This document shows, piece after piece, positions 1-13,470 of a stretch of 64,000 nucleotides of DNA. Within the stretch, counting starts at the first letter, position 1; each line of letters begins with the position of its first letter. Below the pieces are notes generated by a model that saw nothing but the letters and a program-made list of their open reading frames with translations, was not told where the DNA came from and ran no database searches. A program made the position numbers and the translations under genes. Source of the stretch: Arenicola marina (taxonomy: Eukaryota; Annelida; Polychaeta; Arenicolidae); NCBI GenBank assembly GCA_964019135.1, contig OZ025263.1:19693123-19757122 (forward strand). The letters run 5' to 3'.

Positions 1-2673
1 CCGAGTGGCCTGGTGGGTAGCCCTCTGCTGTGTGGAGTGACCTCTCTCCAGGCCAGTAATCGTGGCTACCCGAGTGGCCTGGTGGGTAGCGCTCTGCTGT
101 GTGGAGTGACCTCTCTCCAGGCCAGTAATCGTGGCTACCCGAGTGGCCTGGTGGGTAGCCCTCTGCTGTGTGGAGTGACCTCTCTCCAGGCCAGTAATCG
201 TGGCTACTCGAGTGGCCTGGTGGGTAGCCCTCTGCTGTGTGGAGTGACCTCTCTCCAGGCCAGTAATCGTGGCTACCCGAGTGGCCTGGTGGGTGGCGCG
301 CTCTGCTGTTTGGAGTGACCTCTCTCCAGACCAGTAATCGTGGCTACCCGAGTGGCCTGGTGGGTAGCCCTCTGCTGTGTGGAGTGACCTCTCTCCAAGC
401 CAGTAATCGTGGCTACCCGAGAGGCCTGGTGGGTAGCCCTCTGCTGTGTGGAGTGACCTCTCTCCGGGCCAGTAATCGTGGCTACCCGAGTGGCCTGGTG
501 GGTAGCGCGCTCTGCTGTGTGGAGTGACCTCTCTCCAGGCCAGTAATCGTGGCTACCCGAGTGGCCTGGTGGGTAGCGCGCTCTGCTGTGTGGAGTGACC
601 TCTCTCCAGGCCAGTAATCGTGGCTACCCGAGTGGCCTGGTGGGTAGCGCGCTCTGCTGTGTGGAGTGACCTCTCTCCAGGCCAGTAATCGTGGCTACCC
701 GAGTGGCCTGGTGGGTAGCCCCCTGCTGTGTGGAGTGACCTCTCTCCAGGCCAGTAATCGTGGCTACCCGAGTGGCCTGGTGGGTAGCGCTCTGCTGTGT
801 GGAGTGACCTCTCTCCAGGCCAGTAATCGTGGCTACCCGAGTGGCCTGGTGGGTGGCGCGCTCTGCTGTGTGGAGTGACCTCTCTCCAGGCCAGTAATCG
901 TGGCTACCCGAGTGGCCTGGTGGGTGGCGCGCTCTGCTGTGTGGAGTGACCTCTCTCCAGGCCAGTAATCGTGGCTAGCCGAGTGGCCTGGTGGGTAGCC
1001 CTCTGCTGTGTGGAGTGACCTCTCTCCAGACCAGTAATCGTGGCTACTCGAGTGGCCTGGTGGGTAGCCCTCTGCTGTGTGGAGTGACCTCTCTCCAGGC
1101 CAGTAATCGTGGCTACCCGAGTGGCCTGGTGGGTAGCCCTCTGCTGTGTGGAGTGACCTCTCTCCAGACCAGTAATCGTGGCTACCCGAGTGGCCTGGTG
1201 GGTAGCCCTCTGCTGTGTGGAGTGACCTCTCTCCAGGCCAGTAATCGTGGCTACCCGAGTGGCCTGGTGGGTAGCGCTCTGCTGTGTGGAGTGACCTCTC
1301 TCCAGGCCAGTAATCGTGGCTACCCGAGTGGCCTGGTGGGTAGCCCTCTGCTGTGTGGAGTGACCTCTCTCCAGGCCAGTAATCGTGGCTACTCGAGTGG
1401 CCTGGTGGGTAGCCCTCTGCTGTGTGGAGTGACCTCTCTCCAGGCCAGTAATCGTGGCTACCCGAGTGGCCTGGTGGGTGGCGCGCTCTGCTGTTTGGAG
1501 TGACCTCTCTCCAGACCAGTAATCGTGGCTACCCGAGTGGCCTGGTGGGTAGCCCTCTGCTGTGTGGAGTGACCTCTCTCCAAGCCAGTAATCGTGGCTA
1601 CCCGAGAGGCCTGGTGGGTAGCCCTCTGCTGTGTGGAGTGACCTCTCTCCGGGCCAGTAATCGTGGCTACCCGAGTGGCCTGGTGGGTAGCGCGCTCTGC
1701 TGTGTGGAGTGACCTCTCTCCAGGCCAGTAATCGTGGCTACCCGAGTGGCCTGGTGGGTAGCGCGCTCTGCTGTGTGGAGTGACCTCTCTCCAGGCCAGT
1801 AATCGTGGCTACCCGAGTGGCCTGGTGGGTAGCGCGCTCTGCTGTGTGGAGTGACCTCTCTCCAGGCCAGTAATCGTGGCTACCCGAGTGGCCTGGTGGG
1901 TAGCCCCCTGCTGTGTGGAGTGACCTCTCTCCAGGCCAGTAATCGTGGCTACCCGAGTGGCCTGGTGGGTAGCGCTCTGCTGTGTGGAGTGACCTCTCTC
2001 CAGGCCAGTAATCGTGGCTACCCGAGTGGCCTGGTGGGTGGCGCGCTCTGCTGTGTGGAGTGACCTCTCTCCAGGCCAGTAATCGTGGCTACCCGAGTGG
2101 CCTGGTGGGTGGCGCGCTCTGCTGTGTGGAGTGACCTCTCTCCAGGCCAGTAATCGTGGCTACCCGAGTGGCCTGGTGGGTAGCGCTCTGCTGTGTGGAG
2201 TGACCTCTCTCCAGGCCAGTAATCGTGGCTACCCGAGTGGCCTGGTGGGTAGCGCGCTCTGCTGTGTGGAGTGACCTCTCTCCAGACCAGTAATTGGTGG
2301 GTAGCCCTCTGCTGTGTGGAGTGACCTCTCTCCAGGCCAGTAATCGTGGCTACCCGAATGGCCTGGTGGGTAGCCATCTGCTGTGTGGAGTGACCTCTCT
2401 CCAGACCAGTAATCGTGGCTACCCGAGTGGCCTGGTGGGTAGCCCCCTGCTGTGTGGAGTGTCCTCTCTCCAGACCAGTAATTGGTGGGTAGCCCTCTGC
2501 TGTGTGGAGTGACCTCTCTCCAGGCCAGTAATCGTGGCTACCCGAGTGGCCTGGTGGGTAGCGCTCTGCTGTGTGGAGTGACCTCTCCAGGCCAGTAATC
2601 GTGGCTACCCGAGTGGCCTGGTGGGTAGCGCTCTGCTCTGTGGAGTGACCTCTCTCCAGGCCAGTAGTCGTGC
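1..2673. repeat. 68-70-bp minisatellite, about 38 copies, cut by window start
   Basis: The unit is built around GAGTGACCTCTCTCCAG, GCCAGTAATCGTGGCTACC and GAGTGGCCTGGTGGGTAG. Copies vary mainly as AGCCCTCTG versus AGCGCGCTCTG. A block recurs with an offset of 1185 bp (a rare CTGCTGTTTGG variant at about 303 and 1488). It ends in a tRNA-like fragment. The open frames are repeat artefacts. Confidence 0.97.
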
Positions 2674-2760
2674 CGGAGGTTGGGGGTTCGCGCCCCGCAA
2701 TGCGACTGTCTGTTTGTACCGGATGCATACATCGTGTCTGTCCTCGACAAGTGTAGGGGG
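2674..2760 (+). repeat. Possible tRNA-derived SINE fragment
   Basis: GGGGGTTCGCGCCCCGC resembles a T-arm/B box. No A box is left; the 69-bp array has replaced or truncated the 5' side. Confidence 0.3.
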
Positions 2761-4166
2761 TTACTCCTTGGACTTTTCCTCATGGATGATGCGAGATGCG
2801 TATTATTGAAGTGGCTACTGAAGGTTAAAAGCTTCCGCCCAAACCGATTTATCCAACCGGATTGGCAGATACAGCGCTATAGATCAGATAGATAAATAAC
2901 AGAACATGATTACTAGTTACATGCAAACAAATGTCTGAAACAAGCATCCGTTTATACTATATATAATGTCGTTCATATCTTGCCATGGGTTCCCGTGGGG
3001 CGCGACCTGAGGTACGGGCGGTCAGCCCATGTCAGCGAATCGGCAGCAGAGCTGCCAAAAGAGGTTCCGTTTCGGTTGTTGCCGTGTGAAATCGTAAACT
3101 CACCCCATTTAATGTAATTATAGGCAATGTGGCTTGACTGTGTAACTCAAGGGAACCAACGTTATGGCGGGAAAAGCATACTCTGACCCCCCTCCGAACC
3201 CAGAGAAAAAGCCCTCGCTTTTTAATGGCGTGAAATACGGCTGCCAACAATGGGCGAGTTCTCGTGCAGAATTTCCCGCCAAAACCGGCGAAGCAGACGA
3301 TCATTATTGCAAGTCTGCCGCCAAGATCAATACTCCCAGAGGAGTAGTTTTCGTTCTACTAAATCCGTGCAGTTTGCTTTCTGCATGCCTTACCCCCCAC
3401 CCCACCCCACCCACGCTCCCTCAACCCACCCCTGCCCTTCCGCGCTTGTATTGCACAGCTCTGCCGCAAAGCCCTGTATCTTTGCCCTTTCACTATCAAA
3501 TATCTCCACCAATCGTCCCCCCACCCCCCCCCCCCAACAAACCCACCTCTTTCCCTACTGGCCGCTCTGGTCCTGGCTTAGTCCCCTGCTGGTACTTTCT
3601 TGTGCGACGATAATCTCCGTGAAGGTCAATCCAGTTTCCACCCTAATATGTGGGCTTTCGGGCGACGCGTTTATGAGTGTTTAAACCCCGGGGAGTGTGC
3701 CCGGCGGACGTGTGTCAGGCGTTCCCGGCGCTAAGGCTACCACTGGCCAGAGCTCTTGTAGAGGGTGGAAGTTGACATAAATGCAGACCTTAAGTGTTCT
3801 TTCTCTGCTGTGTCGTTATTTCTACAATAATATGGAAAGTGCTCCGCATTACTTAAATCACCCCCTACCCTACACCCTAGATTTTGCTGTGCCCCTCCTG
3901 GTGTGGGGCGTAGAGAGAGAGGGGCGCTTCATGGTGGGGTGACCTGGAGATATGGTCCAGGATGGCTGTATGTTTGAGGTCCTCAAAGAGATGCTCTATC
4001 CATTCGCATTCCGTTGGTGCATGAGGGACACTTGTTAAAGGGTGGTGTACATCCGGCACATCCCAGCCCTGTCGTCCCCGGAGTGTTCATTGCCACCAGT
4101 AGCCGTCAGCTGCACAAAGCTGGCCGGAAACACCAGCATTTCTAGAGGAACTTCCGACGCGTCGCC
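2761..4166. other. Unassigned unique DNA
   Basis: No homologous coding region is seen. A C-rich stretch at about 3388-3545 includes a poly-C run. Short open frames here show no recognisable motif. Confidence 0.5.
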
Positions 4167-4310
4167 TTGGTCGATCGGTGGAGTGTCCGACTGCAGGCCG
4201 GGTTGCGGGTTCAAACCCATCCCGTGTCTGCGACCGTCTTTCCCTTTGATGTCGCTTTCCCATGGGTTCCTTGGCCCGGTTCGGTCCATGGATACACAAG
4301 GGTGCCCTCA
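4167..4310 (+). repeat. tRNA-derived SINE-like sequence
   Basis: A tRNA-like head with an A-box-like part (GATCGGTGGAGTGTCCGAC) and a B box (GGGTTCAAACCC) is followed by a unique tail. The 22-bp array starts immediately after it. Confidence 0.5.
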
Positions 4311-7134
4311 ACACTGCCACTCCCCACCCTGGACACTACCACTGCCCACCCTGGACACTGCCACTCCCCACCCTGGACACTGCCACTCCCCACCCTGGAC
4401 ACTGCCACTGCCCACCCTGGACACTGCCACTCCCCACCCTGGACACTGCCACTCCCCACCCTGGACACTGCCACTCCCCACCCTGGACAGTGCCACTCCC
4501 CACCCTGGACACTGCCACTGCCCACCCTGGACACTGCCACTGCCCACCCTGGACACTGCCACTGCCCACCCTGGACACTGCCACTCCCCACCCTGGACAG
4601 TGCCACTCCCCACCCTGGACACTGCCACTCCCCACCCTGGACACTGCCACTCCCCACCCTGGACACTGCCACTCCCCACCCTGGACGCTGCCACTGCCCA
4701 CCCTGGACACTGCCACTCCCCACCCTGGACACTGCCACTGCCCACCCTGGACACTGCCACTCCCCCCCTGGACACTACCACTCCCCACCCTGGACAGTGC
4801 CACTCCCCACCCTGGACACTGCCACTCCCAACCCTGGACACTGCCACTCCCCACCCTGGACACTGCCACTGCCCACCCTGGACACTGCTACTGCCCACCC
4901 TGGACACTGCCACTGCCCACCCTGGACACTGCCACTCCCCACCCTGGACACTGCCACTCCCCACCCTGGACACTGCCACTCCCCACCCTGGACACTGCCA
5001 CTGCCCACCCTGGACACTGCCACTGCCCACCCTGGACACTGCCACTCCCCACCCTGGACACTGCTACTGCCCGCCCTGGACACTGCCACTGCCCACCCTG
5101 GACACTGCCACTGCCCACCTTGGACACTGCCACTCCCCACCCTGGACACTGCCACTCCCCACCCTGGACACTGCCACTGCCCACCTTGGGCACTGCCACT
5201 CCCCACCCTGGACACTGCCACTCCCCACCCTGGACACTGCCACTCCCCACCCTGGACGCTGCCACTGCCCACCCTGGACACTGCTACTGCCCACCCTGGA
5301 CACTGCCACTGCCCACCCTGGACACTGCCACTCCCCACCCTGGACACTGCCACTCCCCACCCTGGACACTACCACTCCCCACCCTGGACACTGCCACTCC
5401 CCACCCTGGACACTGCCACTCCCCACCCTGGACACTGCCACTGCCCACCCTGGACACTGCCACTCCCCACCCTGGACACTGCCACTCCCCACCCTGGACA
5501 CTGCCACTCCCCACCCTGGACACTGCCACTGCCCACCCTGGACACTGCCACTGCCCACCCTGGACACTGCCACTCCCCACCCTGGACACTGCTACTGCCC
5601 GCCCTGGACACTGCCACTGCCCACCCTGGACACTGCCACTGCCCACCTTGGACACTGCCACTCCCCACCCTGGACACTGCCACTCCCCACCCTGGACACT
5701 GCCACTGCCCACCTTGGGCACTGCCACTCCCCACCCTGGACACTGCCACTCCCCACCCTGGACACTGCCACTCCCCACCCTGGACGCTGCCACTGCCCAC
5801 CCTGGACACTGCTACTGCCCACCCTGGACACTGCCACTGCCCACCCTGGACACTGCCACTCCCCACCCTGGACACTGCCACTGCCCACCCTGGACACTGC
5901 CACTGCCCACCCTGGACACTGCCACTGCCCACCCTGGACACTGCCACTCCCCACCCTGGACACTGCCACTCCCCACCCTGGACACTGCTACTCCCCACCC
6001 TGGACACTGCCACTCCCCACCCTGGACACTGCCACTCCCCACCCTGGACACTACCACTCCCCACCCTGGACACTGCCACTCCCCACCCTGGACACTGCCA
6101 CTCCCCACCCTGGACACTGCCACTGCCCACCCTGGACACTGCCACTCCCCACCCTGGACACTACCACTCCCCACCCTGGACACTACCACTCCCCACCCTG
6201 GACACTGCCACTCCCCACCCTGGACACTGCCACTCCCCACCCTGGACACTACCACTCCCCACCCTGGACACTACCACTCCCCACCCTGGACACTACCACT
6301 CCCCACCCTGGACACTGCCACTCCCCACCCTGGACACTGCCACTGCCCACCCTGGACACTGCTACTCCCCACCCTGGACACTGCCACTCCCCACCCTGGA
6401 CACTGCCACTCCCCACCCTGGACACTGCCACTCCCCACCCTGGACACTGCCACTGCCCACCCTGGACACTGCCACTGCCCACCCTGGACACTGCCACTCC
6501 CCACCCTGGACACTGCCACTGCCCACCCTGGACACTGCTACTGCCCACCCTGGACACTGCCACTGCCCACCCTGGACACTGCCACTCCCCACCCTGGACA
6601 CTGCCACTCCCCACCCTGGACACTGCCACTCCCCACCCTGGATACTGCCACTCCCCACCCTGGACACTGCCACTGCCCACCCTGGACACTGCCACTGCCC
6701 ACCCTGGACACTGCCACTCCCCACCCTGGACACTGCCACTGCCCACCCTGGACACTGCTACTGCCCACCCTGGACACTGCCACTGCCCACCCTGGACACT
6801 GCCACTCCCCACCCTGGACACTGCCACTCCCCACCCTGGACACTGCCACTCCCCACCCTGGACACTGCCACTCCCCACCCTGGACACTGCCACTCCCCAC
6901 CCTGGACACTGCCACTGCCCACCCTGGACACTGCCACTGCCCACCCTGGACACTGCCACTCCCCACCCTGGACACTGCCACTGCCCACCCTGGACACTGC
7001 TACTGCCCACCCTGGACACTGCCACTGCCCACCCTGGACACTGCCACTCCCCACCCTGGACACTGCCACTCCCCACCCTGGACACTGCCACTCCCCACCC
7101 TGGACACTGCCACTCCCCACCCTGGACACTGCCA
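4311..7134. repeat. 22-bp minisatellite, about 128 copies
   Basis: The unit is CCACCCTGGACACTGCCACT plus CC or GC. A 22-bp unit without stops keeps all frames open, which explains overlapping frames near 1000 codons on both strands. A block repeats at 528 bp (24 units): the rare GCTACTGCCCGCCC variant occurs at about 5063 and 5591. Confidence 0.98.
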
Positions 7135-7369
7135 CCATCTACTGTGACTCGCTGACTTACGGTTCTGACAATTGATTGCGGACACATCAATTATTATAGG
7201 TACTTAATACATGGACCCCGCTGAGTGCGATTTCTTTGCGGCTTGAATGGGTAAATATGCCGTAGTTGCTTTCCATGTCATATTGAGGGTAGTAACCCAC
7301 CGCCCCACACCCCATTCACACCCCCCCCCCCCACCCTCATCCAAACACTCGTGAAAAGCTTGTAACATG
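7135..7369. other. Spacer between two arrays
   Basis: Unique sequence with a short poly-C run near 7321. No gene is seen. Confidence 0.5.
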
Positions 7370-10300
7370 TAGTAGACAGGTGATGTGTACCGAGGGTAGA
7401 TGTGGTAGACAGGTGATGTGTACCGTGGGTAGATGTGGTAGACAGGCGATGTGTAACAAGGGTGGATGTGGTAGACAGGTGATGGGTACCATGGGTAGAT
7501 GTGGTAGACAGGTGATGGGTACCGAGGGTAGATGTGGTAGACAGATGATGTGTACCGAGGGTAGATGTGGTAGACAGGTGATGTGTACCATGGGTAGATG
7601 TGGTAGACAGGTGATGGGTACCGAGGGTAGATGTGGTAGACAGGTGATGTGTACCGAGGGTAGATGTGGTAGACAGGTGATGTGTACCGTGGGTCGATGT
7701 GGTAGACAGGGGATGTGTACCGAGGGTAGATGTGGTAGACAGGTGATGTGTAACAAGGGTGGATGTGGTAGACAGGTGATGTGTACCATGGGTAGATGTG
7801 GTAGACAGGTGATGGGTACCGAGGGTAGATGTGGTAGACAGGTGATGTGTACCGTGGGTCGATGTGGTAGACAGGTGATGTGTACCATGGGTAGATGTGG
7901 TAGACAGGTGATGTGTAACAAGGGTGGATGTGGTAGACAGGTGATGTGTACCATGGGTAGATGTGGTAGACAGGTGATGGGTACCGAGGGTAGATGTGGT
8001 AGACAGGTGATGGGTACCGAGGGTAGATGTGGTAGACAGGTGGTGTGTACCATGGGTAGATGTGGTAGACAGGTGATGTGTAACAAGGGTGGATGTGGTA
8101 GACAGGTGATGTGTACCATGGGTAGATGTGGTAGACAGGTGATGTGTACCGTGGGTCGATGTGGTAGACAGGGGATGTGTACCAAGGGTAGATATGGTAG
8201 ACAGGTGATGTGTACCGTGGGTAGATGTGGTAGACAGGCGATGTGTAACAAGGGTGGATGTGGTAGACAGGTGATGGGTACCACGGGTAGATGTGGTAGA
8301 CAGGTGATGTGTACCATGGGTAGATGTGGTAGACAGGTGATGTGTACCATGGGTAGATGTGGTAGACAGGTGATGGGTACCGAGGGTAGATGTGGTAGAC
8401 AGATGATGTGTACCGAGGGTAGATGTGGTAGACAGGTGATGGGTACCATGGGTAGATGTGGTAGACAGGTGATGGGTACCGAGGGTAGATGTGGTAGACA
8501 TGCGATGTGTAACAAGGGTGGATGTGGTAGACAGGTGATGGGTACCGAGGGTAGATGTGGTAGATAGATGATGTGTACCGAGGGTAGATGTGGTAGGCAG
8601 GTGATGTGTACCATGGGTAGATGTGGTAGACAGGTGATGGGTACCGAGGGTAGATGTGGTAGACAGGTGATGTGTACCGTGGGTGGATGTGGTAGACAGA
8701 TGATGTGTACCATGGGTAGATGTGGTAGACAGGGGATGTGTACCAAGGGTAGATATGGTAGACAGGTGATGTGTACCGTGGGTAGATGTGGTAGACAGGT
8801 GATGTGTACCATGGGTAGATGTGGTAGACAGGCGATGTGTACCAAGGGTAGATGTGGTAGACAGGTGATGTGTACCAAGGTTAGATGTGGTAGACAGGCG
8901 ATGTGTACCAAGGGTCGATGTGGTAGACAGGTGATGTGTACCATGGGTCGATGTGGTGGACAGGTGATGTGTACCGTGGGTAGATGTGGTAGACAGGGGA
9001 TGTGTACCATGGGTCGATGTGGTAGACAGGTGATGTGTACCGTGGGTAGATGTGGTAGACAGGGGATGTGTACCATGGGTCGATGTGGTAGACAGGTGAT
9101 GTGTACCATGGGTCGATGTGGCAGACAGGGGATGTGTACCAAGGGTAGATATGGTAGACAGGTGATGTGTACCGTGGGTAGATGTGGTAGACAGGGGATG
9201 TGTACCGAGGGTAGATGTGGTAGACAGGTGATGTGTACCGTGGGTAGATGTGGTAGACAGGGGATGTGTACCATGGGTCGATGTGGTAGACAGGTGATGT
9301 GTACCGTGGGTAGATGTGGTAGACAGGGGATGTGTACCATGGGTCGATGTGGTAGACAGGTGATGTGTACCAAGGGTCGATGTGGTAGACAGGCGATGTG
9401 TACCGTGGGTAGATGTGGTAGACAGGCGATGTGTACCGTGGGTCGATGTGGTAGACAGGTGATGTGTACCGTGGGTAGATGTGGTAGACAGGGGATGTGT
9501 ACCGAGGGTAGATGTGGTAGACAGGTGATGTTTACCGTGGGTAGATGTGGTAGACAGGGGATGTGTACCATGGGTCGATGTGGTAGACAGGTGATGTGTA
9601 CCGTGGGTAGATGTGGTAGACAGGGGATGTGTACCATGGGTCGATGTGGTAGACAGGTGATGTGTACCATGGGTCGATGTGGTAGACAGGCGATGTGTAC
9701 CGTGGGTAGATGTGGTAGACAGGCGATGTGTACCGTGGGTCGATGTGGTAGACAGGTGATGTGTACCGTGGGTAGATGTGGTAGACGGGATGTGTACCGA
9801 GGGTAGATGTGGTAGACAGGTGATGTGTACCATGGGTCGATGTGGTAGACAGGGGATGTATGCCATGGGTCGATGTGGTAGACAGGTAATGTGTACCGTG
9901 GGTAGATGTGGTAGACAGGGGATGTGTACCATGGGTCGATGTGGTAGACAGGTGATGTGTACCGTGGGTCGATGTGGTAGACAGGTGATGTGTACCGTGG
10001 GTAGATGCGGTAGACAGGGGATGTGTACCATGGGTCGATGTGGTAGACAGGTGATGTGTACCATGGGTCGATGTGGTAGACAGGCGATGTGTACCGTGGG
10101 TAGATGTGGTAGACAGGCGATGTGTACCGTGGGTCGATGTGGTAGACAGGTGATGTGTACCGTGGGTAGATGTGGTAGACAGGGGATGTGTACCGAGGGT
10201 AGATGTGGTAGACAGGTGATGTGTACCATGGGTCGATGTGGTAGACAGGGGATGTATGCCATGGGTCGATGTGGTAGACAGGTAATGTGTACCGTGGGTA

Positions 10301-11866
10301 GATGTGGTAGACAGGGGATGTGTACCATGGGTCGATGTGGTAGACAGGTGATGTGTACCGTGGGTCGATGTGGTAGACAGGTGATGTGTACCATGGGTAG
10401 ATGTGGTAGACAGGGGATGTGTACCATGGGTCGATGTGGTAGACAGGTGATGTGTACCAAGGGTAGATGTGGTAGACAGGGGATGTGTACCATGGGTCGA
10501 TGTGGTAGACAGGTGATGTGTACCAAGGGTAGATGTGGTAGACAGGGGATGTGTACCATGGGTAGATGTGGTAGACAGGTGATGTGTACCGTGGGTAGAT
10601 GTGGTAGACAGGTGATGGGTACCGAGGGTAGATGTGGTAGACAGGTGATGTGTACCGTGGGTAGATGTGGTAGACAGGTGATGTGTACCAAGGGTAGATG
10701 TGGTAGACAGGTGATGTGTACCATGGGTAGATGTGGTAGACAGGTGATGTGTACCGTGGGTAGATGTGGTAGACAGGTGATGGGTACCGAGGGTAGATGT
10801 GGTAGACAGGTGATGTGTACCGTGGGTAGATGTGGTAGACAGGTGATGTGTACCGTGGGTAGATGTGGTAGACAGGTGATGTGTACCGTGGGTAGATGTG
10901 GTAGACAGGTGATGTGTACCATGGGTAGATGTGGTAGACAGGTGATGTGTACCGTGGGTAGATGTGGTAGACAGGTGATGTGTACCAAGGGTAGATGTGG
11001 TAGACAGGTGATGTGTACCGTGGGTCGATGTGGTAGACAGGCGATGTGTACCAAGGGTAGATGTGGTAGACAGGTTATGTGTACCAAGGGTAGATGTGGT
11101 AGACAGGCGATGTGTACCAACGGTAGATATGGTAGACAGGTGATGTGTACCAAGGGTAGATGTGGTAGACAGGCGATGTGTACCAAGGGTAGATGTGGTA
11201 GACAGGCGATGTGTACCAAGGGTAAATGTGGTAGACAGGTGATGTGTATCAAGGGTAGATGTGGTAGACAGGTGATGTGTACCAAGGGTAGATGTGGTAG
11301 ACAGGTGATGTGTACCATGGGTAGATGTGGTAGACAGGTGATGTGTACCGTGGGTAGATGTGGTAGACAGGTGATGGGTACCGAGGGTAGATGTGGTAGA
11401 CAGGTGATGTGTACCGTGGGTAGATGTGGTAGACAGGTGATGTGTACCGTGGGTAGATGTGGTAGACAGGTGATGTGTACCGTGGGTAGATGTGGTAGAC
11501 AGGTGATGTGTACCATGGGTAGATGTGGTAGACAGGTGATGTGTACCGTGGGTAGATGTGGTAGACAGGTGATGTGTACCAAGGGTAGATGTGGTAGACA
11601 GGTGATGTGTACCGTGGGTCGATGTGGTAGACAGGCGATGTGTACCAAGGGTAGATGTGGTAGACAGGTTATGTGTACCAAGGGTAGATGTGGTAGACAG
11701 GCGATGTGTACCAACGGTAGATATGGTAGACAGGTGATGTGTACCAAGGGTAGATGTGGTAGACAGGCGATGTGTACCAAGGGTAGATGTGGTAGACAGG
11801 CGATGTGTACCAAGGGTAAATGTGGTAGACAGGTGATGTGTACCAAGGGTAGATGTGGTAGACAGG
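7370..11866. repeat. 33-bp minisatellite, subfamily A, about 136 copies
   Basis: The unit contains GGTAGATGTGGTAGACAGG followed by TGATGTGTACCGAG. It is a multiple of three and lacks stops in several frames, so frames of hundreds of codons run through it on both strands. Blocks recur at 396 bp (12 units; GATGTATGCCATGG near 9855 and 10251) and 594 bp (18 units; GGTAAATGTGG at 11221 and 11815). Confidence 0.98.
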
Positions 11867-12250
11867 TGGTATGTCCCATTGATAGATATGGTGCATAGAT
11901 GGTATGACCCATTGATAGATATGGTACATATCTTAATGGTACATAGGTGGTATGTCCCATTGATAGATATGGTACATAGGTGGTAGATAGATGATAGATA
12001 TGGTACATATCTTAATGGTACATAGGTGGTATGTCCCATCGATAGATATGGTACATAGGTGGTATGTCCCATTGATAGATATGGTACATAGGTGGTATGT
12101 CCTATTGATAGATATGGTACATAGGTGGTATGTCCCATTGATAGATATGGTACATAGGTGGTATGTCCCATTGATGGATATGGTACATAGGTGGTATGTC
12201 CTATTGATAGATATGGTACATAGGTAGTACGTCCCATTGGTAGATATGGA
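11867..12250. repeat. 33-bp minisatellite, subfamily B, left part
   Basis: The unit contains TTGATAGATATGGTACATAG followed by GTGGTATGTCCCA. It aligns along its length with subfamily A (TAGAT-TGGTA-A-AGGTG-TGT), so the two arrays are diverged forms of one 33-mer and meet without a spacer. Confidence 0.95.
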
Positions 12251-12487
12251 ACGCTTTAACCACTTTTGGTCATATCGCGTCAATGGGAGAAGGAAGGGAG
12301 AGTGGAGCCATGTCCCCGGGGGTAACCCCCTACTCTTCACGAAGAAAGACATGGGATCTTTATCCTGCGACCACACAGACATGGCCACAGCAGGGCTCGA
12401 ACCACCGACCCACGTGCCGTTAGGCTCTCAGGTGACAAGAGCACTCAATGCGAGCGCTCTAGCCCACTGAGCTGTCGCGCCGGCCCC
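12250..12487 (-). repeat. tRNA-derived SINE (tail GGTTAAAG) inside the 33-bp array
   Basis: Read on the minus strand: A box GCTCAGTGGGCTAGAGCGC, B box GTGGTTCGAGCCC, then a body with GGGGGTTACCCCCGGGGACA and a GGTTAAAG end. The flanking GTAGATATGG/ATAGATATGG could be a target duplication or simply array units. Related copies lie at 54047-54193 and about 60281-60350. Confidence 0.8.
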
Positions 12488-13254
12488 TGATAGATATGGT
12501 ACATAGGTGGTATGTCCCATTGCTAGATATGGTACATAGGTAGTATGTTCCATTGATAGATATGGTACATAGGTGGTATGTCCCATTGCTAGATATGGTA
12601 CATAGGTAGTATGTTCCATTGATAGATATGGTACATAGGTGGTATGTTCCATTGATAGATATGGTACATAGGTGGTATGTTCCATTGATAGATATGGTAC
12701 ATAGGTGGTATGTCCCATTGTTAGATATGGTACATAGGTGGTATGTCCCATTGTTAGATATGGTACATAGGTGGTATGTCCCATTGCTAGATATGGTACA
12801 TAGGTAGTATGTTCCATTGATAGATATGGTACATAGGTGGTATGTCCCATTGCTAGATATGGTACATAGGTAGTATGTTCCATTGATAGATATGGTACAT
12901 AGGTAGTATGTTCCATTGATAGATATGGTACATAGGTGGTATGTTCCATTGATAGATATGGTACATAGGTGGTATGTTCCATTGATAGATATGGTACATA
13001 GGTGGTATGTCCCATTGTTAGATATGGTACATAGGTGGTATGTCCCATTGCTAGATATGGTACATAGGTAGTATGTTCCATTGATAGATATGGTACATAG
13101 GTGGTATGTTCCATTGATAGATATGGTACATAGGTGGTATGTTCCATTGATAGATATGGTACATAGGTGGTATGTCCCATTGTTAGATATGGTACATAGG
13201 TGGTATGTCCCATTGATAGATATGGTACATAGGTGGTATGTCCCATTGATAGAC
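12488..13254. repeat. 33-bp minisatellite, subfamily B, right part, about 23 copies
   Basis: It continues the array left of the SINE. Variants alternate between CCCATTGATAG, CCCATTGCTAG, CCCATTGTTAG and TTCCATTGATAG, giving a local higher-order pattern. Confidence 0.95.
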
Positions 13255-13334
13255 GTTGCGTGAAGTACCATTAAGTGGTGTTTTATGCCATGTTGCAGCG
13301 CGTGAAAGCTAAATTGGGGCCTAAGTAACGTCAT

Positions 13335-13470
13335 AGGACAATAAAATGGGGTTAAATGAAACGTACAGCATATGCTGCCATGGAGCCAGGGTTGGAACCG
13401 TAACAAGTCGTGGCTTGCGGCCCAGTGCGTTTGGCAGGGCGGCTCCCTATGGTGGTACCAGGCACAGAGC
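13335..13470 (-). repeat. tRNA-derived SINE, third family
   Basis: On the minus strand it has a B box (ACGGTTCCAACCCTGG). The shared distal part GGACAATAAAATGGGGTTA, TGAAAC on the plus strand recurs at 60003-60030 next to another tRNA-like B box, so at least two copies exist here. Confidence 0.55.

Noticed and set aside
4042-7155. Overlapping frames of about 1000 codons on both strands
   Set aside because: They come from a 22-bp unit without stop codons; all frames stay open, and the peptide is only repeats with no flanking gene structure.
7278-12237. Minus-strand frames of 1576 and 901 codons and plus-strand frames of up to 706 codons
   Set aside because: The 33-bp unit is a multiple of three. 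The translated text switches repeat frame after indels, which a real protein would not tolerate.
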